A stretch of DNA of 64,000 bases from SHZL01 sp963784425 (GTDB lineage: Bacteria > Pseudomonadota > Gammaproteobacteria > Xanthomonadales > SZUA-36). Shown in pieces: positions 53,973 to 62,687 of the stretch. The stretch lies in assembly GCA_963784425.1 (NCBI GenBank), contig CAWARM010000018.1, forward strand, positions 68,681 through 132,680, read 5' to 3'. A program made the translations under genes and the position numbers. The notes under the pieces were generated by a model that saw only the letters and a program-made list of their open reading frames with translations, had not been told where the DNA came from and did not search any database. The stretch's first letter is position 1, and every line of letters begins with the position of its first letter.

Positions 53973-55610
53973 CTAGCTTGTGTCGTGTTCGTAGGTGCGG
54001 ATGTCCCGATGCCTGGTTTCGCTAAGGAACATTGAACCGATAATCAGGGTTACTACCGCGACCGCGATCGGATACCACAGCCCATAATATATATCCCCGG
54101 TGGCTGCGACCATTGCGGTCGCGATCAACGGCAATAAGCCCCCAAACCAGCCGTTGCCAATGTGATAAGGCAGGGACATCGATGTGTAGCGGATATTGGT
54201 GGGGAACATCTCCACCAGGAACGCTGCAATTGGCCCGTACACCATCGTCACGTAGAGCACCATGATGACCAGGATCAGCTCCGCCATGAACCAGTTGACC
54301 TGGCTCGTGTCGGCGCCGCTAGTGTACCCCGCCAGGGCGAGCGTGTCCGTTAGCTTTTCCTGGTCCCAACCCTCAATTCTGGTGGCGCCGATCGTGGTGA
54401 CCACGGCTTTGCCGGGTTCCGCCGCAACCGACCTGAACGACAGACCCTGCTTGGTCAGGAAGTCCTTGGTCCGGTCACAGTCGGAGAACTCGCTCCAGGG
54501 TCCGACGAAAATGTGGAACTGGCAATCGCTTGCCGCGACGGTGACTGGTGTCTTTGCCGAGAATGCCTCCAGTGCCGGGTTGACGTAATGGGTCAACCCC
54601 TGGAACAGTGGGAAGAACGTCAGTGCAGCAAGCAGGCACCCCGCCAGGATGATCTTCAGGCGCCCGATCCGGTCGGAAAGCCAGCCGAAAAAGATGAAGA
54701 AAGGTGTTCCAATCAGCAGCGACAGTCCGATCAGCCAATACGCCGACACGTAATCGAGCTTGAGCGTGATGGTAAGGAAGAACAGCGCATAGAACTGTCC
54801 TGTGTACCACACCACGCCCTGGCCAGCGGTTGCACCGAGCAATGCGAGCAACACGTACTTGTTGTTCGGATACTTGAGGAAGCTGTCGTGCAGCGGCGAA
54901 TCTGATCCTTTGCTCTCGTCCTTCATTTTCTGGAAGATCGGCGACTCATTCAGCTTGAGCCGGATATAAATCGAGAACACAAGCAGGATCAGCGACAGCC
55001 AGAAGGGAATCCGCCAGCCCCATGCGGCAAACGTCTCGGTGTCCATGTATACGCGTGCAACACCGATCACCAGCAGCGCGAGAAAGAATCCCAGGGTCGC
55101 CGTGGTCTGGATCCAGCTCGTGTCGTAGCCCCGCTTCTCGTGCGGAGCATGCTCGGCGACATAGGTTGCCGCACCGCCGTATTCGCCGCCAAGTGCCAGG
55201 CCCTGTACCAGTCGCAACGCTACCAACAGCACGGGTGCTGCCCAGCCTATAGCTTGGTACGTGGGCAACAGGCCGACCAGGAAGGTGGCGCCACCCATGA
55301 AGATGATGGTCACCAGGAACGTGTATTTGCGCCCCACGAGATCGCCGATGCGGCCAAAGACGAGAGCGCCGAACGGTCGCACCAGGAAACCAGCGGCGTA
55401 GGTCGCGAATGCCGAGAGCAGCGCGGCGGTTTCGTTCCCCGGTGGAAAGAACAGGGCGGCGAAAAACGGCGCAAGCGTCGCGTAAAGATAAAAATCATAC
55501 CATTCGAATACCGTGCCCAGCGAGGACGCGAAGATGACCTTCCTGGCCTCCTTGCCGAAAACTTGCCCGGGCTCATCTTCGGCTAGCCCGTTTTCCCTGG
55601 AAACCCCCAT
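53973..55610 (-). CDS. MHS-type MFS transporter with a soluble insert
   Basis: A 545-residue metabolite:H+ symporter-family carrier. It shows SSLGTVFEWYDFYLYATLAPFF in the first helix, FGRIGDLVGRKYTFLVTI in loop 2-3, and RLVQGLALGGEYGGAATYVAEH. Near residues 360-450, between helices of the second half, lies a hydrophilic insert of about 90 residues with two Cys (AASDCQF, FSDCDRTKDFL) that makes the protein longer than typical MHS carriers. ATG 55610 follows a GGAGAAAACA ribosome site. The substrate is unknown; sugar acids or other carboxylates are common. Confidence 0.88.
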   Translation of the reverse strand: MGVSRENGLAEDEPGQVFGKEARKVIFASSLGTVFEWYDFYLYATLAPFFAALFFPPGNETAALLSAFATYAAGFLVRPFGALVFGRIGDLVGRKYTFLVTIIFMGGATFLVGLLPTYQAIGWAAPVLLVALRLVQGLALGGEYGGAATYVAEHAPHEKRGYDTSWIQTTATLGFFLALLVIGVARVYMDTETFAAWGWRIPFWLSLILLVFSIYIRLKLNESPIFQKMKDESKGSDSPLHDSFLKYPNNKYVLLALLGATAGQGVVWYTGQFYALFFLTITLKLDYVSAYWLIGLSLLIGTPFFIFFGWLSDRIGRLKIILAGCLLAALTFFPLFQGLTHYVNPALEAFSAKTPVTVAASDCQFHIFVGPWSEFSDCDRTKDFLTKQGLSFRSVAAEPGKAVVTTIGATRIEGWDQEKLTDTLALAGYTSGADTSQVNWFMAELILVIMVLYVTMVYGPIAAFLVEMFPTNIRYTSMSLPYHIGNGWFGGLLPLIATAMVAATGDIYYGLWYPIAVAVVTLIIGSMFLSETRHRDIRTYEHDTS

Positions 55611-55655
55611 TGTTTTCTCCTTGTTCTTACTGCAATGTATCAAATGATCAACCTA

Positions 55656-55968
55656 GGGACCTCTGATCTATTATGCACGGGCGCGACGAGTCTTTGCGGG
55701 AGAAGGTGAGACCGGGAACCGGTCGAGAGGCTGGCCTGGGCCATGCTCCGGTCCGGCTCTGGCGAGAGCGGTTTGGTTAGTCCAAATAAACGAGCCGGAA
55801 CGGGGCGGAGCGCCCGCAAAGGCCCGTCCCGTCCGGGTTTCGCAAGAGTCGAATCTCGCACGTTTCTCGCCTTGGCCGTAGCGGTGCTACTGTCACGCGG
55901 CTCGCTCCGCACGATCTGCGCCTTTTGTGGCAGAAACGCGCTCCGCGCATAATAGATCAGAGGCTCCC
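55656..55968. mobile_element. MITE-like element with inverted ends
   Basis: A 17-bp perfect inverted repeat, CCTCTGATCTATTATGC at 55660-55676 and its complement at 55947-55963, bounds about 313 bp. The outer ends are GGGA/CTCCC-like. The interior is GC-rich and self-complementary in places and encodes no transposase. The open frames in it are shadows. No clear target duplication is visible. It fills most of the 463-bp gap between the divergent MHS carriers, where nothing else is seen. Confidence 0.5.
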
Positions 55969-56073
55969 TCGCGGAAACTTGGCGTGGTGGAAACGCGTTT
56001 TTGTTACACCTGGAAATAGCCGCCGCAAGGCGGGGCATGCCGAAGAAGAAAACATCGGGTAAAGGAGATGTAC

Positions 56074-57333
56074 ATGTCACAAGTACCAGAGCATTGGTCG
56101 ACACGCCGCACCATCATTGCCGGTATTGTCGGCAACATCCTTGAGTGGTACGACTTCGGCGTCTACGGGTTTTTTGCATCCATCATCGCGACGCATTTTT
56201 TCCCTTCGGACAATCCTTCGATTTCACTGATCGCCGCATTTGGCGCTTTTGCGGCTGGTTTCCTGATGCGCCCGGTGGGCGCGGTCATTTTCGGACACAT
56301 TGGTGACCGCTACAGCCGGGGCCTTGCCTTGCAGCTTTCTGTCGTCTGCATGGCGATCCCAACCTTTCTCATTGGCCTCCTGCCTACTTATGAAACGATG
56401 GGCGTGACGGCGGCTGTCCTGATGGTGATGATGCGCATGATGCAGGGCATTGCCGTGGGTGGTGAATACACCAGTTCGATCGTATTCCTGGCGGAAAACG
56501 CCCCGGTCGGCAAGCGCGCTTTTTACACCAGCTGGTCCATTTTCGGCGCCACGGGCGGGATCCTGCTGGGTTCGGCGGTGGGTGCGCTCATGACCACGAC
56601 CATGTCCACGGAGGCCCTCAACAGCTGGGGCTGGCGCGTCGCCTTCCTGGCGGGAATAGTCGTGTCCGTGGCCGGCCTGCTGGTCCGGCGTGGCCTGGGC
56701 AGACAGCCGCCGGTGGAACATGAAAGGCCGCCGCTGATCGTGGCCTTCCACAGTCATGGCAAGGACATCTTCCGCGTCATAGGCCTGAACGTGGTCAACG
56801 CCGTGACCTTCTACATGATCTTCGTTTACCTGGTTACCTGGCTGGTGGAAGCAGCCCAGCAGACACGCGCGGTTGCATTGCAAATCAATACGCTGAGCAT
56901 GGTGATGTTGCTGGTACTTCTGCCGCTGTGCGCAAAGCTATCCGATGCATGGGGCCGCAAGAAGATGCTCCTGATAGGAATTGGTGGCGTTGCCGTGCTG
57001 GCCTATCCGCTGGTCCTGTTGATGCACCACCCGGATCCCGTGATGATTTTTTCCGGGCAGATGGGCTTCGTGGTGCTGGTTGCCTGTTACGCGGCCTCGA
57101 TTCCGGCGGAAATGACGGAAATCTTTCCGCAGAAAATTCGCGTCACGGCGGTTTGTGTCAGCTACAACATCAGTCTTGCAATACTGGGCGGCACCAGCCC
57201 CATGGTGGCTGAGTGGCTGAACGATTTCCTGCACAACGATATGGCCTTTGCCTGGTACATCACGGCGTCCGCCGTGATTTCATTCCTGTTTGTCTTGACG
57301 GTTCCGGACCGGAGAAATGAGGCGCTGGCCTAA
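56074..57333 (+). CDS. MHS-type MFS transporter
   Basis: A 419-residue carrier of the metabolite:H+ symporter family, with GNILEWYDFGVYGFFASII, FGHIGDRYSRGLALQLSVV and MRMMQGIAVGGEYTSSIVFLAE. It is of normal length and lacks the insert of its divergent neighbour. The start is ATG 56074, with AAAGGAG six bases upstream, rather than the ATG at 56068, which lies inside that site's spacing. The substrate is not predictable. It converges with the dienelactone hydrolase gene. Confidence 0.88.
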   Translation: MSQVPEHWSTRRTIIAGIVGNILEWYDFGVYGFFASIIATHFFPSDNPSISLIAAFGAFAAGFLMRPVGAVIFGHIGDRYSRGLALQLSVVCMAIPTFLIGLLPTYETMGVTAAVLMVMMRMMQGIAVGGEYTSSIVFLAENAPVGKRAFYTSWSIFGATGGILLGSAVGALMTTTMSTEALNSWGWRVAFLAGIVVSVAGLLVRRGLGRQPPVEHERPPLIVAFHSHGKDIFRVIGLNVVNAVTFYMIFVYLVTWLVEAAQQTRAVALQINTLSMVMLLVLLPLCAKLSDAWGRKKMLLIGIGGVAVLAYPLVLLMHHPDPVMIFSGQMGFVVLVACYAASIPAEMTEIFPQKIRVTAVCVSYNISLAILGGTSPMVAEWLNDFLHNDMAFAWYITASAVISFLFVLTVPDRRNEALA

Positions 57334-57366
57334 GCCACCGGAATAGGCCCTGCTCATCAGGCGCAC

Positions 57367-58245
57367 TCAGGCCAGCGCGTTCTCCAACAGCAAAAGCAGA
57401 CGGCCCCAGGCGCGCTCGGCCTGGGCTTCGTTGTACACCGGCGAGTCCGGCGGGCACCAGCCGTGGGCCGCTCCGGCATAGACTTCGATTTCCGCCGTCA
57501 GGCCGGTCTGGGCGAAAGTCTCGCGCAACGTGTTCTTTGTTTCCGGCTCCTTCTCGTCGTCGTTCTCCGCAATGGCAATCAGGAATTGCGCTTGCATTTG
57601 CGGGATCAGCAGGTGCGGGCTGTCAGGCTTGTCCGTGACCAGTCCGCCGCCATGAAATGTTGCAGCAGCGCCGACCCGTTGCGGCACGGCCGCCGCCGTG
57701 CGCATGACCATCGGGCCACCCATGCAGTAGCCGGTGGTGCCGATCTTGCGCCCGGTATCGACCGACGGCTGCTGGTCGAGCCAGGCGATAAAGGCATGGG
57801 CATCGGTGGTTTCTCCGCCTGGGGTCAGCGACTGTGCGAGCGGCAGGACAAGGTTGCGCGTCGCTTCGTCAGCGAAACTGGCGCCTTCCGGCACGACCGG
57901 CGCGCGCTTCTGCCGGTAGAACGGGTTCACAACGAGCACGGAATAGCCGGACTCCGCGAGTCGCTTGCCCATCTTCCGGAATGCCGGCCGCAGACCAAGG
58001 ATGTCCGGCCAGATCAGCACGGCGGCGTGGGCGCCGCTCGACGGGTGTACAAAATAGCAGTCTGCGACCCCATCGGGCGTGGTGATCTCGACGTCCGACT
58101 CGGCGACATCCATGGCGTTTGCCGCGCGCGGCAACAGCATCATCATGCCGACGCTTGCGGTGAGCATGCCAAATTCGCGACGGGTAACAGCCCCTCGCGT
58201 CAGGTATTTTTGCAGGTCGTCCAAAAAGTGGTCTTTATCGCACAT
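57367..58245 (-). CDS. Dienelactone hydrolase-family protein with Tat-like signal
   Basis: A 292-residue alpha/beta hydrolase. Its N-terminus has a twin-arginine motif (TRREFGMLTASVGMMMLL) and a cleavage site near ANA/MDV, suggesting export folded via Tat. The catalytic triad of the DLH family is visible: Cys in GTTGYCMGGPM, Asp in AENDD and His in GAAHGWCPPD. It hydrolyses a lactone or ester. It follows the MacAB-like permease gene on the same strand and may be part of that operon. Confidence 0.85.
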   Translation of the reverse strand: MCDKDHFLDDLQKYLTRGAVTRREFGMLTASVGMMMLLPRAANAMDVAESDVEITTPDGVADCYFVHPSSGAHAAVLIWPDILGLRPAFRKMGKRLAESGYSVLVVNPFYRQKRAPVVPEGASFADEATRNLVLPLAQSLTPGGETTDAHAFIAWLDQQPSVDTGRKIGTTGYCMGGPMVMRTAAAVPQRVGAAATFHGGGLVTDKPDSPHLLIPQMQAQFLIAIAENDDEKEPETKNTLRETFAQTGLTAEIEVYAGAAHGWCPPDSPVYNEAQAERAWGRLLLLLENALA

Positions 58246-58293
58246 GTGATTTTGCTCCTTATGAAAAAAAACACGGTCAGAGTAAAACGCGAT

Positions 58294-59493
58294 TCACTCG
58301 GTACGCAAGGCTTCGAGTGGATCAAGTCTTGCAGCATGGTTGGCGGGCGCGACGCCGGCAATCAAGCCAATGGCCAGGGCCACCCCTTCCGCTGCAATGA
58401 TGTACGGCACGGACAGGTGCACGGGCAAGGTGGGGAACGTGAGGTCGAGAAAGGCAACTATGCCACCGCCGGTCAATAACCCCAGTACCCCTCCGAGGGA
58501 GGCCAGTACCACCGACTCGGACAGGAACAGGTGCTGAATCTGCTGGCGGGTGGAGCCGATCGATCGGAGCAAGCCGATTTCCTGGGTCCGCTCCCGCACC
58601 GCGATGGTCATGATCGTGAAGATGCCCACGCCACCAACCAGCAGCGAGATGCTGCCCAGGGCGGCGACCCCCAGCGTCAGGACGCTCAACACCGAGCCCA
58701 AAACCTCCAGCATTTGCTGCTGAGTGGTCACGCTGAAGTCTTCATAGCCGTGCCGCGCCGTCAGCAAACGGCGAATGCTTGATACCAACTCATCCACCGG
58801 GGCCTCTTCCTCGAAGCGCAGGCCGATTTCCATCAGGCCAGGCGTATTGAACAGCTCCATCGCGCGGGATACCGGTATCAACACGGATTCATCGACGTTC
58901 AAACCCCCCACGTCGCCCTTGGGCGCAAGTACGCCGATGACCTGGAAGCGGCTGCCACCAATACGTATGCGATCGCCGAGAGCGCTTTTCCCACTGTAGA
59001 GCTCCGTTGCTATGGTGGAGCCGATCACGGCCAGTGCCCGGGGAGCGGCCGGGTCGTCTTCCGGCAGGAACCGACCCTCGGTCATCTCCATGGAAATGAA
59101 GGCCAGCGCGCCGGGCCCGGTCCCAAGCACAGTCGTTACACGGAGCCGGCCATTTGCTTCAATTTCTGCGGCACCAACCCGCCCCGGATTAACCGCGACG
59201 ACATAGGGCAAACGGCTCACTGCCTGGGCGTCCTCAATGGTCAGTGGACGGGTGGTGTTCAATATGCCCGGATTCATCCCCATGGTTTCCGGCCTGCCGG
59301 GAGCGATGCTCAGGTTATTCGTGCCGAATTGGCTGAATTCCGCCACCATGTATTGATTCAGTCCTTCACCCATCGAGGTCAGCAGGACCACGGCAGCCAC
59401 GCCAATCGCGATCCCCAGCGCCGTCAGTGCCGACCGCAGCCGGTGAAACAACAGTGCGCGTTGCGTAAAGGCAATGATGTCTGCGCTCCGCAT
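58294..59493 (-). CDS. MacB/FtsX-type ABC transporter permease
   Basis: A 399-residue permease with an N-terminal helix (LTALGIAIGVAAVVLLTSMG), a periplasmic domain of about 200 residues (MacB_PCD) and three C-terminal helices of the FtsX core (VGGVGIFTIMTIAVRERTQEIGLLRSIG). It is last in a four-gene tripartite exporter set and similar in layout to the preceding permease, so the two may form a heterodimer. Confidence 0.88.
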   Translation of the reverse strand: MRSADIIAFTQRALLFHRLRSALTALGIAIGVAAVVLLTSMGEGLNQYMVAEFSQFGTNNLSIAPGRPETMGMNPGILNTTRPLTIEDAQAVSRLPYVVAVNPGRVGAAEIEANGRLRVTTVLGTGPGALAFISMEMTEGRFLPEDDPAAPRALAVIGSTIATELYSGKSALGDRIRIGGSRFQVIGVLAPKGDVGGLNVDESVLIPVSRAMELFNTPGLMEIGLRFEEEAPVDELVSSIRRLLTARHGYEDFSVTTQQQMLEVLGSVLSVLTLGVAALGSISLLVGGVGIFTIMTIAVRERTQEIGLLRSIGSTRQQIQHLFLSESVVLASLGGVLGLLTGGGIVAFLDLTFPTLPVHLSVPYIIAAEGVALAIGLIAGVAPANHAARLDPLEALRTE

Positions 59494-59534
59494 ACGGAAT
59501 TACACCTCCTCCCCCGGGTTCTCTCTCATTGGTC

Positions 59535-60746
59535 TCAGTGTCCGGCCAGTGCCCGGACCGGATCAAGGCGGGCTGCCCGGCGGGCCGGCATGATGCCGAA
59601 CAGCAACCCGCTGCCGAGAGCCATCACCAGGGCAGCGATGACTGCCCATCCCGGGGCGCGGAAGTCGACAATCGGGTAGATTTCGCGCAGCAGGCGGATG
59701 GCGCCCTGCCCCACGAAAAATCCGAGAACCGCACCCAGCAGGCTCAACAGTGCAGCCTCGGTCAGGAACAAACCGATGATCTGGCGCCGCCGCGCGCCCA
59801 GTGCCTTGAACAGGCCAATTTCGCCGGTGCGTTGACTGACTGCCACCAGCATGACGTTCATGATCAAGGTGCCGGCAACGCTCAGGCTGATGGCCGCAAT
59901 ACCGGCCAATACGGAAGTCAACACGAGGAAAATCCGGTTGAATGTACTCAGAATCGCCCCCTGGTTCATCACGGTGATGTCGTCTTTGCCGGAGTGCCTG
60001 GCGGTGATGATCTGCTTGACATCGCGCTCGGCAGCGTCCACCTCGTCGGCGCCTGCCGTCTCGACCATCACCCGGGGGACGGAGTCCCGGTTGAACAGTT
60101 GCATGGCAAATCCAACCGGAACGAATACCGCTTCATCCACATCGATGCCACCGGCTTTCCCTGCTTCAGCCATGACCCCGATGATGCGGATTCGCCGATC
60201 GCCAATCCGGGCCCATTGCCCGATCGGGTCCGTGTTTTTGAACAGTTCCTGCGAGATGGTATGGCCGATGACGCCAACGGGCAAGGGCGAGTCGAGATCC
60301 ATCTCCGGCAGAAATCTCCCTGCCTCGATCTCATAGTCGAACAGCGTCTGCATGTTCCAGGTGGTTCCGAGCACATCGACATTCCGTTCAACACCGCGGT
60401 GGTTGATGATGCCGGTGCCTGGCACAAAGGCCGTCACGGTCTTGATGTGAGGGCTGCGTTTCAATGCGATCACATCGCCGAGGGTCAACGGCCTAACCGC
60501 ACCGCTGATGGCGCCCCCGAAACCGCCCATTCCGCCGATTTCAGTCTTGCCGGGGAGGATGAACAGCAGATGGGCCCCCATGGAGCTGAACTGGCTGGTG
60601 ACATACAGGCGCGCGCCTTCGCCGAGGGAAGTCAGGACCAGTACGGCTGAGACGCCGATGGAGATGGCAACCAACAGCATGCTGCTGCGCAACGGGTAAC
60701 GGAGGATCGAGGCCAGCGCCATTGACACCTGGTCAAACAGACGCAT
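59535..60746 (-). CDS. MacB/FtsX-type ABC transporter permease
   Basis: A 403-residue permease with the same plan: helix 1 (MLLVAISIGVSAVLVLTSLG), periplasmic domain, and C-terminal FtsX helices (VAGTLIMNVMLVAVSQRTGEIGLFKALG). ATG 60746 keeps the usual short overlap (14 bp) with the ATPase gene; an ATG at 60791 would overlap more and add nonconserved residues. It partners the next permease. Confidence 0.87.
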   Translation of the reverse strand: MRLFDQVSMALASILRYPLRSSMLLVAISIGVSAVLVLTSLGEGARLYVTSQFSSMGAHLLFILPGKTEIGGMGGFGGAISGAVRPLTLGDVIALKRSPHIKTVTAFVPGTGIINHRGVERNVDVLGTTWNMQTLFDYEIEAGRFLPEMDLDSPLPVGVIGHTISQELFKNTDPIGQWARIGDRRIRIIGVMAEAGKAGGIDVDEAVFVPVGFAMQLFNRDSVPRVMVETAGADEVDAAERDVKQIITARHSGKDDITVMNQGAILSTFNRIFLVLTSVLAGIAAISLSVAGTLIMNVMLVAVSQRTGEIGLFKALGARRRQIIGLFLTEAALLSLLGAVLGFFVGQGAIRLLREIYPIVDFRAPGWAVIAALVMALGSGLLFGIMPARRAARLDPVRALAGH

Positions 60747-61482
60747 GGCCGGCTTCGCTGGCAGGATTCCGATCGGAGATGATTTCGCCATCCGTCATGC
60801 GCAACCGCAGGCGGGAACGCTGGCCGATGTTCGGATCGTGGGTCACCGTTATGAGTGTCAAACCATCCGCATTCAGAGCTTCGAGAATCTCCAGCACCTC
60901 CGTGCCGGACTGCGTATCGAGGTTCCCCGTCGGCTCATCAGCCAGCAAAACCTTGGGCTGCATGACCATCGAACGGGCGATCGCAACGCGCTGGCGCTGC
61001 CCGCCGGACAGCTGGTCGGGACGATGCGTCATGCGGTCGGCCAGTCCCGTCTTGCTCAGTATGTCACGGGCCCTTACGCGCCGCTCCCCGGGCCGCATCC
61101 CGGCGAGCACCATGGGAAGTTCGACGTTTTCGAGCGCCGTCATGCGCGGGATCAGGTGGTAGGACTGGAACACGAATCCAATCACTTTCTGGCGCGTCGC
61201 CGCCAGTTCGTTGTCGTCCAGCCCGGATACATCCCGGCCGTCCAGCCAGTACCGCCCGGAAGTCGGCGTGTCGAGCAAACCCAGGACATTCAGCAGTGTC
61301 GATTTTCCAGAACCCGATGGACCCATGATCGAGACATACTCGCCGGCTGCGATGTCCTGATTCACATTTCGCAGCGCGTGAACAACCTCGTCTCCGACCT
61401 GGAAATCGCGGCAAACCTGCTCGAGACGAATGATCGGGGACGTCGGCCTGTCATTCAATTTTTGCAATAACTCCGTCGGCAA
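60733..61482 (-). CDS. MacB/LolD-type ABC transporter ATP-binding protein
   Basis: A 249-residue ATPase with Walker A (MGPSGSGKSTLLNVLG), Q-loop region (FQSYHLIPRMTALENVELPMV), signature (LSGGQRQRVAIARSM), Walker B (VLLADEPTGNLD) and H-loop (VTHDP). It is the motor for the two permeases. Only TTG starts are available near the N-terminus (61482, 61467, 61458); the last overlaps the adaptor stop by 8 bp (TTGAATGA), so the true start is uncertain by a few codons. Confidence 0.9.
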   Translation of the reverse strand: MPTELLQKLNDRPTSPIIRLEQVCRDFQVGDEVVHALRNVNQDIAAGEYVSIMGPSGSGKSTLLNVLGLLDTPTSGRYWLDGRDVSGLDDNELAATRQKVIGFVFQSYHLIPRMTALENVELPMVLAGMRPGERRVRARDILSKTGLADRMTHRPDQLSGGQRQRVAIARSMVMQPKVLLADEPTGNLDTQSGTEVLEILEALNADGLTLITVTHDPNIGQRSRLRLRMTDGEIISDRNPASEAGHASV

Positions 61483-62578
61483 CGCCCTCCCGGTCCACCG
61501 ACTTCACAACCCAATCACCCTCCTGCAAGCCGGAAATCACCTCGGTAATCTCCCAGTTGGACAGCCCTGCCTTGATCGCCCGCTTTTCCAGCCGGCCGCC
61601 TCCGCCGGGTATGACAAAGACCGCAGAGTCGTCCAGGATGGCGCTGGTGGGCACCTGCAGAACATCCTTGCGTTCGTCCAAAATCACCTGGACATCGGCG
61701 CTGTAGCCTGGCAGGAGCACCTGCATTTCCGGGTCATCGATCACTGCTTCAACATCCACCGTGCGCGATTGTTTCTCCAGATCGAGGACATACGGGGCCA
61801 CGCGCCGCACCTGGCCGGAGAACTTTCGCTCTTTAAAGGCGTCCAGAGTGATCCAGGCTTTCAGACCGGCACGTACGTTGGGTGCATCCACCTCGTCGAT
61901 GGGCGCCCGGATGAACAGGCAGCTGTTATCGATCAGATCGACCGTAGGCAGGGTAGCGACGCCGATCGGTGACGGCGTGACGAATTCGCCGAGTTCGCCA
62001 TTGATTTCGGCGATTACGCCGTCAAAGGGTGCACGCAACTGGGTTCGTTCCAGCGTGGCGCGCGCTAATTCGACCGCGGCCTCCTTGACCAGGGTCATGG
62101 CCTTTGAGGCGTCACAGGCTGCGGCCGTCGACTCTGCTTCACCCACCGCTCTTTCGACCTCATCCTGCGATGCGACTTTTTTCTCGCTCAACCGAACCAG
62201 CCGGTCGGCTGTCCGTTTGGCCACGTCCGCAGTCACGCAGGCCTGGCGGCTCAAGGACTGGGACGCGGCTGCGTCACGTTCTGCCAGCGTGACCTGCGCC
62301 TTGAGGTCGGTATTCCACAATTCCAGCAGCAATTGGCCCCGGCTGACTGCGTCGCCATCAGCCACGTACAGCCCGACGATACTGCCCCCGGTCGCCGGGG
62401 CAATCCCGGCGCGCCGGCAAGCATCCACCGTGCCCGCGCGCGTATTGGTCACCGACGCGATCACGTCACCACGGGACACCTGCACAGCGCTCACATGCAG
62501 CGCATCCGCCCGCTGCGAAAAGACATAAACGGCAATCGCTGCGGCTGCAATCGCCGCCAATATGATCCATTTCTTCAT
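61451..62578 (-). CDS. MacA/HlyD-like periplasmic adaptor
   Basis: A 375-residue membrane fusion protein with an N-terminal anchor (IILAAIAAAAIAVYVF), a lipoyl-like domain split by an alpha-helical hairpin (residues ~85-165, Ala-rich with VAKRTADRLVRLSEKKVASQ), and beta-barrel domains. It links the ABC permeases to an outer-membrane channel. It is the first gene of the exporter unit and diverges from rarA across 109 bp. Confidence 0.87.
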   Translation of the reverse strand: MKKWIILAAIAAAAIAVYVFSQRADALHVSAVQVSRGDVIASVTNTRAGTVDACRRAGIAPATGGSIVGLYVADGDAVSRGQLLLELWNTDLKAQVTLAERDAAASQSLSRQACVTADVAKRTADRLVRLSEKKVASQDEVERAVGEAESTAAACDASKAMTLVKEAAVELARATLERTQLRAPFDGVIAEINGELGEFVTPSPIGVATLPTVDLIDNSCLFIRAPIDEVDAPNVRAGLKAWITLDAFKERKFSGQVRRVAPYVLDLEKQSRTVDVEAVIDDPEMQVLLPGYSADVQVILDERKDVLQVPTSAILDDSAVFVIPGGGGRLEKRAIKAGLSNWEITEVISGLQEGDWVVKSVDREGVADGVIAKIE

Positions 62579-62687
62579 TGCTGTTATTTTCTTGGGCGGC
62601 TCTGGGCCGGGGCTATGGGCATGATATTACTTTTTGAATTGCGACTATGCTATGCATCTTTCTTGTATGCGCGTGGGGACATAGACG

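Noticed and set aside
55840..55870. GAGTCGAATCTC resembling a tRNA T-arm
   Set aside because: No acceptor, D or anticodon arm can be folded around it.
55640..56104. A 154-codon minus-strand frame across the MITE-like element
   Set aside because: It crosses both inverted ends, is rich in Arg/Pro/Ser as GC-rich non-coding frames are, and would overlap the promoter of the plus-strand carrier.
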